Shown here: positions 1 to 8,244 of the stretch, piece by piece
Layout of the letters: the number at the start of each line of letters is the position of its first letter
Position numbering within the stretch: position 1 is the first letter of the stretch
NCBI GenBank assembly: GCA_050246115.1
Contig: JBFWWP010000025.1
Location: 1-64,000, forward strand
Direction of reading: 5' to 3'
Length of the DNA: 64,000 nt
Source of the DNA: JBFWWP01 sp050246115
GTDB taxonomy: Bacteria > Planctomycetota > UBA8108 > UBA1146 > JAJFFE01
Translations under genes and position numbers: made by a program
The notes under the pieces: generated by a model
Told to the model about the DNA's origin: nothing
The model's database searches: none
Seen by the model: the letters and a program-made list of their open reading frames with translations, nothing else

Positions 1-157
1 CCAACTGGCACGCCCAGGACTCGGTCGCGTTGGACTCATCATGCCGTTCTCGACACCGAGGGCGCACTTCGCGGAAGACACGAACGTGCTACCGGGCTCA
101 CTCGGCGGATTACTTTCGGGCGGGATGAGAGCGGTGCGGTCTCGATCGCCAGGCGAG
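1..157. other. Window edge without recognisable gene
   Basis: No coding sequence is supported here. The stretch belongs to the lower-GC segment that extends to about 2070, and short open frames in it show no family resemblance. It may be the end of a gene cut by the window edge. Confidence 0.4.
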
Positions 158-501
158 TTACAGCTGTTCACCCGTAGTCAGACTTGTAGCGCGGATGAAC
201 CAAGCTCGATTTCGCACGCTCATACGTCCTGCCCCTTGGGGGCGAGTTCCAAAGCATGAACTATACAGGACTTCTGACTCCATCCAACCATGCACCAACG
301 CCACTACGAGCAGACAGCTCAACGCGCTGCATTCGTAGTCGACTGCGGAAACAGGCAGCACTTTTGGTCGCTTACGACCCAGTTCACCTCACTCGTCCAA
401 CGATAAGGCGCCGCAACGGCGCCAATCAAGAACAAAAGGTCTAAAGACAAGCGGTCCTCACCAGGACGTGGGGACCGCCGCGCGAGTGGACACAGGGCGC
501 C
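158..501 (-). pseudogene. Degenerate, frameshifted exosortase-like copy
   Basis: This stretch resembles the intact exosortase-like gene at 908-1459 but is broken. In one minus frame (about 501 to 358) the residues GEDRLSLDLLF and, after a short gap, APYR line up without gaps with GDDCTYLDLVLF and AMYR of the intact protein. From about 358 the match continues in a neighbouring frame: VSAVDY against VSAVNY. The switch is explained by a net one-base deletion near 358. DNA around 312-360 is roughly 70-75% identical by eye to 1083-1140. The catalytic Cys position is Arg and the catalytic Arg position is Cys, so the product would be inactive even without the frameshift. I infer a decayed tandem paralog. 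The alignment is by eye, and the N-terminal boundary is uncertain. Confidence 0.5.
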
Positions 502-515
502 AGTCTCCGATATCG

Positions 516-836
516 TCACCGCAGCCAAGGCCTGGGCTGCCGCCGGACTGTCAGCACTCCGATCCCAACACTCGCGCAAATCCCGATCCCTAGTGATAGC
601 GTCAAGAATCCGGTCGGTCCTGAAAGTACGCATCCCAATAGCACAACGCCCAGGCCCAAGAGTGCACCCATAGACGCGATAACTCTTGGTACCCGAGGCG
701 CCCGAACGGGTTCCCCAGAACCCTGTCGCAGGATCTCCCGTTCAAGCTCGTCCATCACCGGATCCGTCCGAGACGACTCAGAATCCGCAAACGCAGCTTC
801 GTCTAACTGTCCCGACACCGCTCTCTTACCCTTCAA
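516..836 (-). CDS. Small membrane protein next to exosortase-like gene
   Basis: This is a 106-residue protein with a polar, acidic first half (about residues 1-48) and two closely spaced hydrophobic helices (about 50-72 and 76-97), ending in a short basic tail. The topology suggests an inner-membrane hairpin with a cytoplasmic N-terminal domain. The first in-frame start is TTG at 836 with only a weak ribosome site, and a later ATG (residue 28) is possible. It lies 71 bp downstream of the exosortase-like gene on the same strand and shares its lower GC, so it may be cotranscribed. No family is recognised, and a role in the sorting system is only a guess from position. Confidence 0.5.
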   Translation of the reverse strand: MKGKRAVSGQLDEAAFADSESSRTDPVMDELEREILRQGSGEPVRAPRVPRVIASMGALLGLGVVLLGCVLSGPTGFLTLSLGIGICASVGIGVLTVRRQPRPWLR

Positions 837-907
837 GATCGCCGTCCGTGCGCGACACGGAATGCTGCGGCCGCCCTAAGAAGCAGGATCATGATGCAGA
901 CACGAAG

Positions 908-1459
908 TCAAGCAGTCGACCGCGAGCGAAGCAAGCAGTCAACAAGAACAGAGGGCGGCGAAGCTACAGCTCTCACTCGCCTCCAGCGTTTCAGCAATGA
1001 AAGACCATGGTACGCCAGCACCGGATAATAAAGCACCGTATCGACAACGTCGTGGACCCAGAACCAAGAGGCTTCGGTCTTCAAGTATGAGAAACAGCAC
1101 ACCGCGATGCGTGCGTAGTTGACGGCGGAGACGAACAGTACTGTAGTCGCCACAGCCCGATAGGCGTGCAATAGGCGTCCACGATACATCGCCCCGAGCG
1201 GCGCGGAGAAGAGCACAAGATCCAAATAGGTGCAGTCATCGCCAAAAGAAACGTAGCGATCGCGTAAGAGCACGGCGTATCCATGCGAAGGGACCGGAAG
1301 TGGAATCTCTGGGGTCGTTAGCGCGAACACGGGTCTCAGCGCCCACATCCAGGCGTGCACCAGGCAATCAAGTGGAAGCCGCTGCCAAAACGCCTCCACT
1401 GCGGCATGATACGTCGTCACAGTGACAGCGACACATATATCAACACGGCAAACCTTCAT
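908..1459 (-). CDS. Exosortase/archaeosortase-like transpeptidase
   Basis: This is a 183-residue multi-pass membrane protein. Exosortases are membrane cysteine enzymes that process C-terminal sorting signals (PEP-CTERM and relatives) on exported proteins. The expected triad is visible in order and spacing: Cys76 in GDDCTY, Arg117 in NYARIAV (41 residues later) and His136 in WVHDVV, with Asn114 in the usual N-x-x-R position. It is shorter than most exosortases (about 250-300 residues), so the N-terminal helices are reduced. The start is taken at the ATG overlapping the stop of the upstream gene as TGATG, which implies translational coupling. An in-frame start 45 bp earlier exists but is less likely. 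GC is lower than in the rest of the window, consistent with transfer. No sorting-signal substrate was recognised nearby. Confidence 0.68.
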   Translation of the reverse strand: MKVCRVDICVAVTVTTYHAAVEAFWQRLPLDCLVHAWMWALRPVFALTTPEIPLPVPSHGYAVLLRDRYVSFGDDCTYLDLVLFSAPLGAMYRGRLLHAYRAVATTVLFVSAVNYARIAVCCFSYLKTEASWFWVHDVVDTVLYYPVLAYHGLSLLKRWRRVRAVASPPSVLVDCLLRSRSTA

Positions 1460-1815
1460 CAGACCTCGCAACCGGCGACACCTCTGGAGTTCCGACGTAG
1501 ACACTGTATCGCAGTGGCTGTTACGGGCGCACCATCAGGTAGCCACAGGTGGTACATGTCCCCACGCCTGCAACAACCATGAAGAACGAGCGGGCCAGAA
1601 GCGACACGTATGTAGAAGCGCCCGAAGCAGTAACGAGAGAACGGGAGCATGCGAACATATAGCGAGAGGCCCTCGGGCCCAGCGACTGATTGACATACTG
1701 CACGGAAGACGGGAGGCGCATCGTCGAGCCGCGAGAGGTGCCGATAACGCGTGGCAGCGAGTACAACAGTCACGAAGACCGATGGCGCGCAGAGCAGCGT
1801 CGCAAAGAGTAGCAT
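1459..1815 (-). CDS. Membrane-anchored protein of exosortase locus
   Basis: This is a 118-residue protein with one N-terminal hydrophobic helix (about residues 1-20) followed by a soluble Cys- and Arg-rich domain that is probably outside the cytoplasm. The ATG at 1815 is supported by a clear AGGAG site seven bases upstream. The stop overlaps the exosortase-like start as TGATG, so the two are almost certainly translated together. Eleven bases separate it from the upstream frame at 1827. The family is not recognised. Tight coupling suggests an accessory subunit or partner of the exosortase-like enzyme, which is inference from arrangement only. Confidence 0.6.
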   Translation of the reverse strand: MLLFATLLCAPSVFVTVVLAATRYRHLSRLDDAPPVFRAVCQSVAGPEGLSLYVRMLPFSRYCFGRFYIRVASGPLVLHGCCRRGDMYHLWLPDGAPVTATAIQCLRRNSRGVAGCEV

Positions 1816-1826
1816 CGGACTCCTGT

Positions 1827-2072
1827 CTAGTGGCGATGGCGAGAACGCCAGAGCACGAAGAAACCTAACAGTGCACAGAGCGCGGTGAAGCCGATGGGGT
1901 GGTGAACTCGACCTAAACAAGAGGTGCTTACGAAATCCTCGAAGGTCGCAACACCGCTGACTCCATTCGAAAGACAGTATTCAAACTTGCAGCCCCAGAA
2001 AAGTGTGGGTGCAGCGCTGGGTGCGAGGCCCCAGTCTCCCTGACGCTGGCGGCGGTGGCGGGTCCCGAGCAT
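1827..2072 (-). CDS. Possible truncated DUF2752-like membrane protein
   Basis: This is an 81-residue frame with a Cys-containing stretch, then a segment TFEDFV...HHPIGF and one hydrophobic helix ending in a basic RSRHRH tail. That layout faintly resembles the end of DUF2752 proteins, small inner-membrane proteins of unknown function with Cys pairs and an A-F-x-x-HP-type motif. The first ATG (2072) has no convincing ribosome site, and local GC changes close to this end. The gene may therefore have lost its 5' part at the boundary of the low-GC segment. It precedes the coupled pair 1459-1815 and 908-1459 on the same strand. The assignment is weak. Confidence 0.35.
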   Translation of the reverse strand: MLGTRHRRQRQGDWGLAPSAAPTLFWGCKFEYCLSNGVSGVATFEDFVSTSCLGRVHHPIGFTALCALLGFFVLWRSRHRH

Positions 2073-2294
2073 CTTGACGCTGTTGCTGTACCCCGGCGCC
2101 GTTCGGTGATCCGACCTTACCCCGTCCCCCCCGCGCTTTCACCCGCGAAACTGGCCGGTTTCGTCTCGCGGCCGATGAGGGTTGGAGCGTAGGCTCGCGG
2201 TCTGTGACCGGGGGATCAAAGAAGTGCCGACAGACTAACGTGTTCGCGCACTGGTCAGCCGGCTCCCCACAAAGATGAGAGCGAGGCTACCGCC

Positions 2295-2909
2295 ATGCTC
2301 GCGCAGTTGAAAGCATACGAGTGTCGAGTTGTGGGTGATCCGGGTCAGTTCTTCCCGCCGTGCTGCCCGTCGTGCCAGCAGGCGAACGCTTTGCGCGTTC
2401 GTGAGCTTCGTCGCCGGGGGTTTTGGTTCGTGGTGTCGAAGGAGGTAGGGCGTTTCGCATCCTTCGTCCTGCGCCTGAATTGCTCGATCTGTGAGGTTCG
2501 CTTCACGGTGCTCCCCGAGTTTGCCCTGCCAAACAAGCGCTACGTGCTCTCGGAGGTGGCCACGACGAGCGAGCGCTACCAGCTCGATGCGACCGCAACC
2601 TACGAGTCGGCGACTCGCGTCGACGGTTGCCCGGTCTTTTACGACGCCGATGGGTCGTCGCGCCCGCGCTCGACGGTACACCGGTGGATTGGCTTCCTCG
2701 GGTCGCTGGTGCTGCCCCTGGGCAACGCCACAGCCGCGCAGAAGAAGTGGCGCGTCAGCTCCTGGGATCGTCCTCTTGCTCAGTTCCGATCACCCGGGTC
2801 GTCGGTTCGTCGGCGGATTCGGCTGCGAGGGTGGTTCGGGACAGGTCCTCGGCCACCTTGCGCACCCGCAGGTCGGCTCGGCGCAGCCGCTCGAAACAGA
2901 AATCGATGA
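2295..2909 (+). CDS. DUF6431-type (transposase-associated) zinc-binding protein, 3' end uncertain
   Basis: Residues 20-95 carry two Cys pairs (CCPSC and CSIC) followed by TVLPEFALP and a conserved Tyr. This is the pattern of DUF6431, a zinc-ribbon domain common in transposase-like or integron-borne proteins. A possible helix-turn-helix (STVHRW, around residue 130) follows. The ATG at 2295 has a GAGAGCGAGG site upstream. From about residue 154 the frame runs antisense to xseB and becomes Arg/Pro/Gly-rich, so the real gene was probably truncated near 2750 where it met xseB. No inverted repeats or target duplication were recognised. It is likely a remnant of a mobile element, not a working transposase. 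Confidence 0.5.
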   Translation: MLAQLKAYECRVVGDPGQFFPPCCPSCQQANALRVRELRRRGFWFVVSKEVGRFASFVLRLNCSICEVRFTVLPEFALPNKRYVLSEVATTSERYQLDATATYESATRVDGCPVFYDADGSSRPRSTVHRWIGFLGSLVLPLGNATAAQKKWRVSSWDRPLAQFRSPGSSVRRRIRLRGWFGTGPRPPCAPAGRLGAAARNRNR

Positions 2910-3063
2910 GCTTCGAGGCGCGCTCCACGCGATCCGCGAGATCGTCGACGTCCAGCTCGGTGTCGGACTCGATCTCGGCTAGAATCCGGTCGATGACGCC
3001 GGACGCCTCCCGATAGCTTTGCGGCTCCTCCGGATGCCCATGGCTCGCCTTCTTGCCGCTCAC
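2755..3063 (-). CDS. xseB: Exodeoxyribonuclease VII small subunit
   Basis: This is a 102-residue protein whose residues 25-80 match the XseB helical hairpin: an acidic helix with DRILAEIES, the turn TELDVDD, then RVERASKLIDFCFERLRRAD. XseB binds the large subunit XseA to form the nuclease that degrades single-stranded DNA to oligonucleotides. The GTG at 3063 is chosen because it gives close to the family length (about 70-90) and has a purine-rich GGCGTGGA site; the frame is open upstream to 3228, but that part is low-complexity. The gene lies on the same strand as xseA yet is separated from it by clpB, an unusual order. Its 3' end is overlapped by the DUF6431 frame on the other strand. Confidence 0.75.
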   Translation of the reverse strand: MSGKKASHGHPEEPQSYREASGVIDRILAEIESDTELDVDDLADRVERASKLIDFCFERLRRADLRVRKVAEDLSRTTLAAESADEPTTRVIGTEQEDDPRS

Positions 3064-3273
3064 TCCACGCCCCCGTCCCGCCTCATCCCAATCGAGGCGC
3101 CGCGAAACCCCAGCGCCCCGAAACCCCTGCGCCGCGAAACCACAGCGCCCCGCCCGCACCGGCCGCCCACGCCCTCGGCAACGCCGACCGCCGAGAGCTT
3201 CGCGCGAAGCCTCGTCGCCCGCAAGCACCTGACGCCGGATCAGCCGTCGTGAGAGTCGGCGGGCGTGCGGCGA

Positions 3274-5889
3274 TCAGACCGTGGCCGGGCGACCGGCGAT
3301 CGTGAGCTGGTCGTCCACCACGTCGACGTCCAAGGTCGTTCCCGCCGCAAAGTCGCCGCGAATGAGAGCGCGACCGATGCGCGTTTCGAGCTCCCGTTGC
3401 AGAAACCGCTTGAGGGGGCGCGCGCCATAGACCGGGTCGAAACCACTCGCGGCGATGAAGTGCCGCGCGCGGCTACTGAGTTCGACCTCGATCCTGCGAT
3501 CCGCGAGCCGTTGCCGCAGATCCTGGAGCAACAGGTCGACGATCTGACTGATCTCTTCGAGTGTGAGCGGCTTGAACAGCACCGTCTCATCGACTCGATT
3601 CAAGAACTCGGGGCGGAAGTGCCGGCGCAGTTCGCTGAGCACTTGCTCGCGCGCGTCCGCCCGAATCTCGCCGCCACTCGTGATTCCGTCGAGCAGTCGC
3701 TGCGAGCCAATGTTCGAGGTCATGATGAGGACGGTGTTCTTGAAGTCGACCGTCCGCCCCTGTGAGTCCGTGACTCGACCGTCGTCGAGGATCTGCAGAA
3801 GAACGTTGAACACGTCCGGGTGCGCCTTCTCGATCTCATCGAACAAGACCACCGAGTAGGGCTTGCGCCGCACCGCTTCGGTGAGTTGGCCCCCCTCTTC
3901 GTAGCCGATGTAGCCGGGTGGCGCCCCAATGAGGCGTGAGACGTTGTGCTTCTCCATGTACTCGCTCATGTCGACGCGCACGATGTTCTGCTCGCTGTCG
4001 AAGAGCGACTCGGCAAGGGCTTTCGCGAGTTCGGTCTTGCCGACTCCAGTCGGTCCGAGAAAGATGAAGGACCCGATCGGGCGCCGCGGATCCTTGATGC
4101 CGGCACGCGCGCGCAGCACGGCGTCGGCGACCAAGCGCACTGCTTCATCCTGGCCAATCACACGCTCGTGGAGGATTTGGTCGAGGCGCAACAGTTTGTC
4201 TCGCTCTCCCTCCATGAGGCGCGTCACCGGAATGCCGGTCCAACGACCGACGATCTCGGCAATCTCCTCTTCCGTGACTTCTTCGCGCAAGAGGCGCGAC
4301 TCCCCTTGCTCGTGGATCCGCGCCTCCTCTTCCTTGAGCTTCTTCTCGAGTGCCGGCAAAGTGCCGTAGTTCAGCTCTGCTGCGCGGTTGAGGTCGTAGG
4401 CTTGCTGCGCTTGCTCGATCTCGTGCCGAACACGTTCGAGTTCCCGGCGCAGTTCCTTGACGCGGCCAATCGCTTCCTTCTCGACCAGCCACTGCGCCTT
4501 CATCGCGTCGCTCCGCGAGCGTTGCTCGGCCAGCTCCTTGCGCAACCCCTCGAGGCGCTCCTGGCTCGGACGATCCTTTTCCTTCTTGAGCGCCGCTTCC
4601 TCGATCTCGAGTTGCATGACGCGCCGCGTCACCGCGTCGAGTTCGGCCGGCATCGAGTCGATCTCCGTGCGCACGGTGGCGCAGGCTTCGTCGACCAGGT
4701 CGATCGCCTTGTCGGGCAAGAAGCGGTCCGTGATGTAGCGGTGGGACAAAGTCGCGGCCGAGACCAGAGCCGCGTCGTGGATCTGCACCCCATGGTAGGC
4801 CGCAAAGCGCTCTTTCAGACCGCGAAGGATGGAGATCGTATCCTCGACCGATGGGGCATCGACCACAATGGGCTGAAAACGTCGTTCGAGCGCGGCGTCC
4901 TTCTCGATGTGCTTGCGGTACTCGTCGAGCGTGGTGGCACCGATGCAGTGGAGTTCACCCCGCGCGAGCATCGGCTTCAACAAGTTGCCGGCGTCGGTGG
5001 AGCCCTCGGTCTTGCCGGCGCCGACGATGGTATGCACTTCGTCGATGAACAAGAGGATCCGACCGTCGCTCTCCTTGATCTCGGTGAGCACCGCCTTCAA
5101 TCGTTCTTCGAAGTCGCCGCGATACTTGGCTCCCGCCAACAGCGCCCCCATGTCGAGCGAGAAGATCGAACGGTCCTTGAGCCACTCGGGAACGTCGCCG
5201 CGGACGATGCGTTGGGCGAGGCCCTCGACGATCGCCGTCTTCCCGACTCCCGGCTCTCCGATCAGAACCGGGTTGTTCTTCGTCTTGCGCGAGAGGATCC
5301 GAATCGTGCGCCGAATCTCCTCGTCGCGGCCGATCACGGGATCGAGTTCGCCAGACTTGGCCCGCGCGACCAAATCGGTGCCGTACTTCTCCAGGGCCTC
5401 GTACGAAGTCTCTGGCGTGGCGCTGGTCACCCGTTGATTCCCGCGCACCTCGGCGAGGGCTTGGTTCAACTTGTCCCGGGTGACGCCGAGTTCCTTCAGA
5501 GCGGTGCCGGCGACGGTCTTTGTCCCTTCGTCGACCAGGGCCAGGAGCCAATGCTCGACCGATAGGTAGGCGTCCTTGAGGGACTGAGCGGCTGCCTCGG
5601 CGCGGCTGTGCAGTTCCTGGAACCGCCGGGAGACGTAGATCTTGCCCGGCTGGACGCCTGGGCCGGACACCTGTGGGCGGCGGCGGAGTTCCGACTCGAG
5701 CCGATCCCGAAGCACCTCGGGACGGACTCCCAACTTTGACAACAGACGCGGGACCAACCCCTGGGACTGCTCCAGGAGCGCCAGCAAGACGTGCTCGCCG
5801 TCGACCTCCTGGTGGCCGTACCGGAGAGCCTTCGTCTGCGCCGCCTGCATGGCTTCGCGCGACTTCTCGGTCATTCGTTCCGGATCCAT
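3274..5889 (-). CDS. clpB: ATP-dependent chaperone ClpB
   Basis: This is an 871-residue Hsp100 disaggregase. Double Clp N-terminal repeats occupy residues 1-150. The first AAA+ module has Walker A GEPGVGKT near 207 and Walker B LFIDEVHT. A Lys/Glu-rich coiled-coil middle domain runs from about 400 to 525. The second AAA+ module has GPTGVGKT near 605, VLFDEIEKAH and the sensor region FRPEFLNRVDE. The middle domain marks it as ClpB, which with DnaK dissolves protein aggregates in the cytoplasm, and excludes ClpA or ClpX. The ATG at 5889 is preceded by a perfect AGGAGG six bases upstream, so the earlier in-frame start is not used. It sits between xseA and xseB. No CIRCE or clear heat-shock promoter was found upstream. 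Confidence 0.97.
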   Translation of the reverse strand: MDPERMTEKSREAMQAAQTKALRYGHQEVDGEHVLLALLEQSQGLVPRLLSKLGVRPEVLRDRLESELRRRPQVSGPGVQPGKIYVSRRFQELHSRAEAAAQSLKDAYLSVEHWLLALVDEGTKTVAGTALKELGVTRDKLNQALAEVRGNQRVTSATPETSYEALEKYGTDLVARAKSGELDPVIGRDEEIRRTIRILSRKTKNNPVLIGEPGVGKTAIVEGLAQRIVRGDVPEWLKDRSIFSLDMGALLAGAKYRGDFEERLKAVLTEIKESDGRILLFIDEVHTIVGAGKTEGSTDAGNLLKPMLARGELHCIGATTLDEYRKHIEKDAALERRFQPIVVDAPSVEDTISILRGLKERFAAYHGVQIHDAALVSAATLSHRYITDRFLPDKAIDLVDEACATVRTEIDSMPAELDAVTRRVMQLEIEEAALKKEKDRPSQERLEGLRKELAEQRSRSDAMKAQWLVEKEAIGRVKELRRELERVRHEIEQAQQAYDLNRAAELNYGTLPALEKKLKEEEARIHEQGESRLLREEVTEEEIAEIVGRWTGIPVTRLMEGERDKLLRLDQILHERVIGQDEAVRLVADAVLRARAGIKDPRRPIGSFIFLGPTGVGKTELAKALAESLFDSEQNIVRVDMSEYMEKHNVSRLIGAPPGYIGYEEGGQLTEAVRRKPYSVVLFDEIEKAHPDVFNVLLQILDDGRVTDSQGRTVDFKNTVLIMTSNIGSQRLLDGITSGGEIRADAREQVLSELRRHFRPEFLNRVDETVLFKPLTLEEISQIVDLLLQDLRQRLADRRIEVELSSRARHFIAASGFDPVYGARPLKRFLQRELETRIGRALIRGDFAAGTTLDVDVVDDQLTIAGRPATV

Positions 5890-6101
5890 GCGAACCTCCT
5901 GCCTCGGTGTGGGCACGGTCTAGCAATCCGCGCTCCACCAGCACAAGGTGTTATCCGACAAACACTTGAAAGTTCTCGGCTCGCCCGTGGACCGCCAAAA
6001 TGGCAGAGCGCGCACCAGCCTTGGGGAGGATGGCGCGAAGCTTGGGTGGGCACCGCACGCCAATTTGACACTCGCGCGCCTGCGGCGCGAGCGCCGGCGG
6101 C

Positions 6102-7970
6102 TCAAAGCTCGAACTCGCCCTGCACGGCCTCTCGGGAGTCTCGACTGACGCTGTCGCCGGCCGGATCCTCGTCGGACGCCGGTCGAGCCGGCGCTCGCAA
6201 GCGCCGTTTCGCAGCGCTCGCCGCAGGCCGCTCCGGCATCGCGGTGAGTCCGGTGCCCTGGGCCAGCGCCTCGAACTCCCCGTCCGCGAGTCGCACGACG
6301 ATCCGTTGGTCGGGGTGCACCTGTTCCACACTCTTGAGCGACTCACCGCCCGGGGTGCGCAACCAAGCGTAGCCGCGCGCGAGCACTCGCCGGGGGTCGG
6401 CCGACTCGACGCGCAGCTTCTGGCGCTCGGCGCGATCCGTCGCGCGGCGAAGCGCTTCCCGGGCGCGGGCCGGAAGCCGTTCGAGCCAACGCCCCAAGCG
6501 CTCGCGCCGGCGCTCGATGATCCGACGACCACGATCGTTCAACTGCTGCGCCCGCGAGTAGCAACGCTGGCGCTCGCGCTCGAGGAACCGGCCCGCGTGC
6601 ACATGCAACCGTTGAGCCCGAGCACGCCCCAGCGAGAACGCCCGCTCCAGTCCCAATTGCAGCGAACGGGCGAGCAGCAACGCGACACGGGAGCGACGTT
6701 CGCGTTCGCGACGCAGGCGCTCACGCGGAACCTCGACGACCAGGCGGGCCGCCTCCCGCAACTGCTGCTCTTCCGCCCGCGCTAGCGCGACGAGCGTCTG
6801 GGCGACAGCCGTGGGCGTCTTCTCGGCGTGGGCCAACGCATCGAGCACCGACCGATCTCGGTGGTGCCCGATCCCGATCACCACCTTGAGGGGGTGCTGC
6901 GCCACGGCGAGAGCGAGCGCCAGCGAGTCGAAACCCAGAAGGTCGGTCTTCGACCCGCCGCCGCGGACGATGACGAGAGCGTCATAATCCTGGGCGTGAG
7001 CCTCGAAGAAGCGCAGCGCACGAAGTACGTCCTCCTCGGTGCGGGCCCCCTGGACGTGGCAATCGTACGAATCGACCTCGAAGGCGAACCGCGAGCGCTC
7101 GAGTTCGTTGACGAAATCGTTGTAGGCGTCGCTGTCGTAGCTCGTGATCAGGCCGATCCGCAGGGTCGGCCGGGGAAACGGCTTCGTCCGGTTGGCGTCG
7201 AGCCACCCGCGGCGCCGAACCTCGGCAAGGATCTGCTCTTGCCGCCGAGCGATCTCACCCAAGGTGTAGTACGGGTCGAGATCTTCGATGACGACCTGGT
7301 ACGTGCCCGCGGCGGGATAGAGGTCGACTCGCACGAGCACTCGGACGCGCAAGCCATCTTGGAGTTCGATGGGGTCGGCAGCACTGCGGAGTCGCTGGGC
7401 GACCCGCTCTTGGGCGCTGGCGAACAGGACCGCGGTCACGACCCCGGACGGGCGATCCTCATCCTCGTTGCGGTCGGCGAGTTGGAAGTAGACGTGCTTC
7501 TTGTGCCGGTTGCGATCGAACCCGTGGATCTCACCGACCAGCCACAGCGGCTCGGGAAAAGCCTCGTTCAGGACCTCGCGCACGGCCCGGTTGAGCCAGA
7601 CCACCGTGCACGCGGGCGCGGCCTCGGGCGTCGCCGGGTCACGGCTCTCGGCGGTCACCCGCTGGCCAGGACTCGCCGCGTCGACCTCCGGCAACTCGAC
7701 TGCAGCAACGAGCGGATCGGGGTCCGTGTCCGGGGTCGACCCGGCATCGCCTTCCCCCATGAGGGTCGCCGCCTCGGGCGAGATCACGAAACCGTGCTCG
7801 CGCAGACACCGAAACACCGCGCGGGCGTGCTTCGGAGGGACGCTCCAATACTTCCCCTCCGCGTTCCACCGACGACCCGGGAGTTCGCGCACGACGTCGA
7901 CGAGACGCTTGTCGTACGGGAACAGGATCCGCAACTCTTGGCGCTCCGAGTCGAGATCGAGCAATCGCAC
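6102..7970 (-). CDS. xseA: Exodeoxyribonuclease VII large subunit with N-terminal HARP-like domain
   Basis: This is a 622-residue protein. Residues 120-240 form the nucleic-acid-binding OB fold. The catalytic region shows the XseA signatures RGGGSKTDLLGFD near 335, VVIGIGHHRD and KTPTAVAQ, then a long Arg-rich coiled coil (about 400-530). With XseB it cleaves single-stranded DNA from both ends in the cytoplasm. Unusually, residues 12-65 (ILFPYDKRLVDVV, then PGRRWNAEGKYWSVP) resemble the HARP domain of SMARCAL1-type annealing helicases, joined by an acidic Pro-rich linker. The GTG at 7970 with AAGGGGCGG upstream is the most plausible start; the frame is open further but loses similarity and meets the divergent gene at 8245. 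The C-terminal 50 residues are low-complexity. Confidence 0.9.
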   Translation of the reverse strand: MRLLDLDSERQELRILFPYDKRLVDVVRELPGRRWNAEGKYWSVPPKHARAVFRCLREHGFVISPEAATLMGEGDAGSTPDTDPDPLVAAVELPEVDAASPGQRVTAESRDPATPEAAPACTVVWLNRAVREVLNEAFPEPLWLVGEIHGFDRNRHKKHVYFQLADRNEDEDRPSGVVTAVLFASAQERVAQRLRSAADPIELQDGLRVRVLVRVDLYPAAGTYQVVIEDLDPYYTLGEIARRQEQILAEVRRRGWLDANRTKPFPRPTLRIGLITSYDSDAYNDFVNELERSRFAFEVDSYDCHVQGARTEEDVLRALRFFEAHAQDYDALVIVRGGGSKTDLLGFDSLALALAVAQHPLKVVIGIGHHRDRSVLDALAHAEKTPTAVAQTLVALARAEEQQLREAARLVVEVPRERLRRERERRSRVALLLARSLQLGLERAFSLGRARAQRLHVHAGRFLERERQRCYSRAQQLNDRGRRIIERRRERLGRWLERLPARAREALRRATDRAERQKLRVESADPRRVLARGYAWLRTPGGESLKSVEQVHPDQRIVVRLADGEFEALAQGTGLTAMPERPAASAAKRRLRAPARPASDEDPAGDSVSRDSREAVQGEFEL

Positions 7971-8244
7971 GCTGCCGCCCCTTCGCTGAGACCTCCGCCG
8001 GCAAAGCGGCCGTCCGAACCCATCGGCCCGGGCGCGACGCGCCCCGAAGCGGGAGCATGCCAGAGGTGCGGGGCGTCTGGCAATGACCGCCGGGGCCCGG
8101 AGCCTGCGGTCACCCGCGAGAGCTTCCCGGACCGGCCCGCGCGCCGCCGAATCTGGCGGCCGTACTGCACCCCGGCCTTGCGGCGCCCGAAAGTAGACAG
8201 AGAGTCCGGGCAGGCCGGGACTCCGGGAACCAGGAAGTGCACTC

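Noticed and set aside
3090..3160. Short GC-rich repeated words between xseB and clpB (CCGCGAAACC...)
   Set aside because: Two imperfect 21-bp copies only, in a compositionally biased gap; no function can be argued.
3946..5565. Long plus-strand open frame opposite clpB
   Set aside because: It is exactly antisense to conserved ClpB codons and lacks any family motif; long antisense frames are expected at this GC.
5890..6101. Heat-shock promoter or CIRCE element before clpB
   Set aside because: A CTTGAA word is present but on the wrong strand, and no TTAGCACTC inverted repeat is seen.
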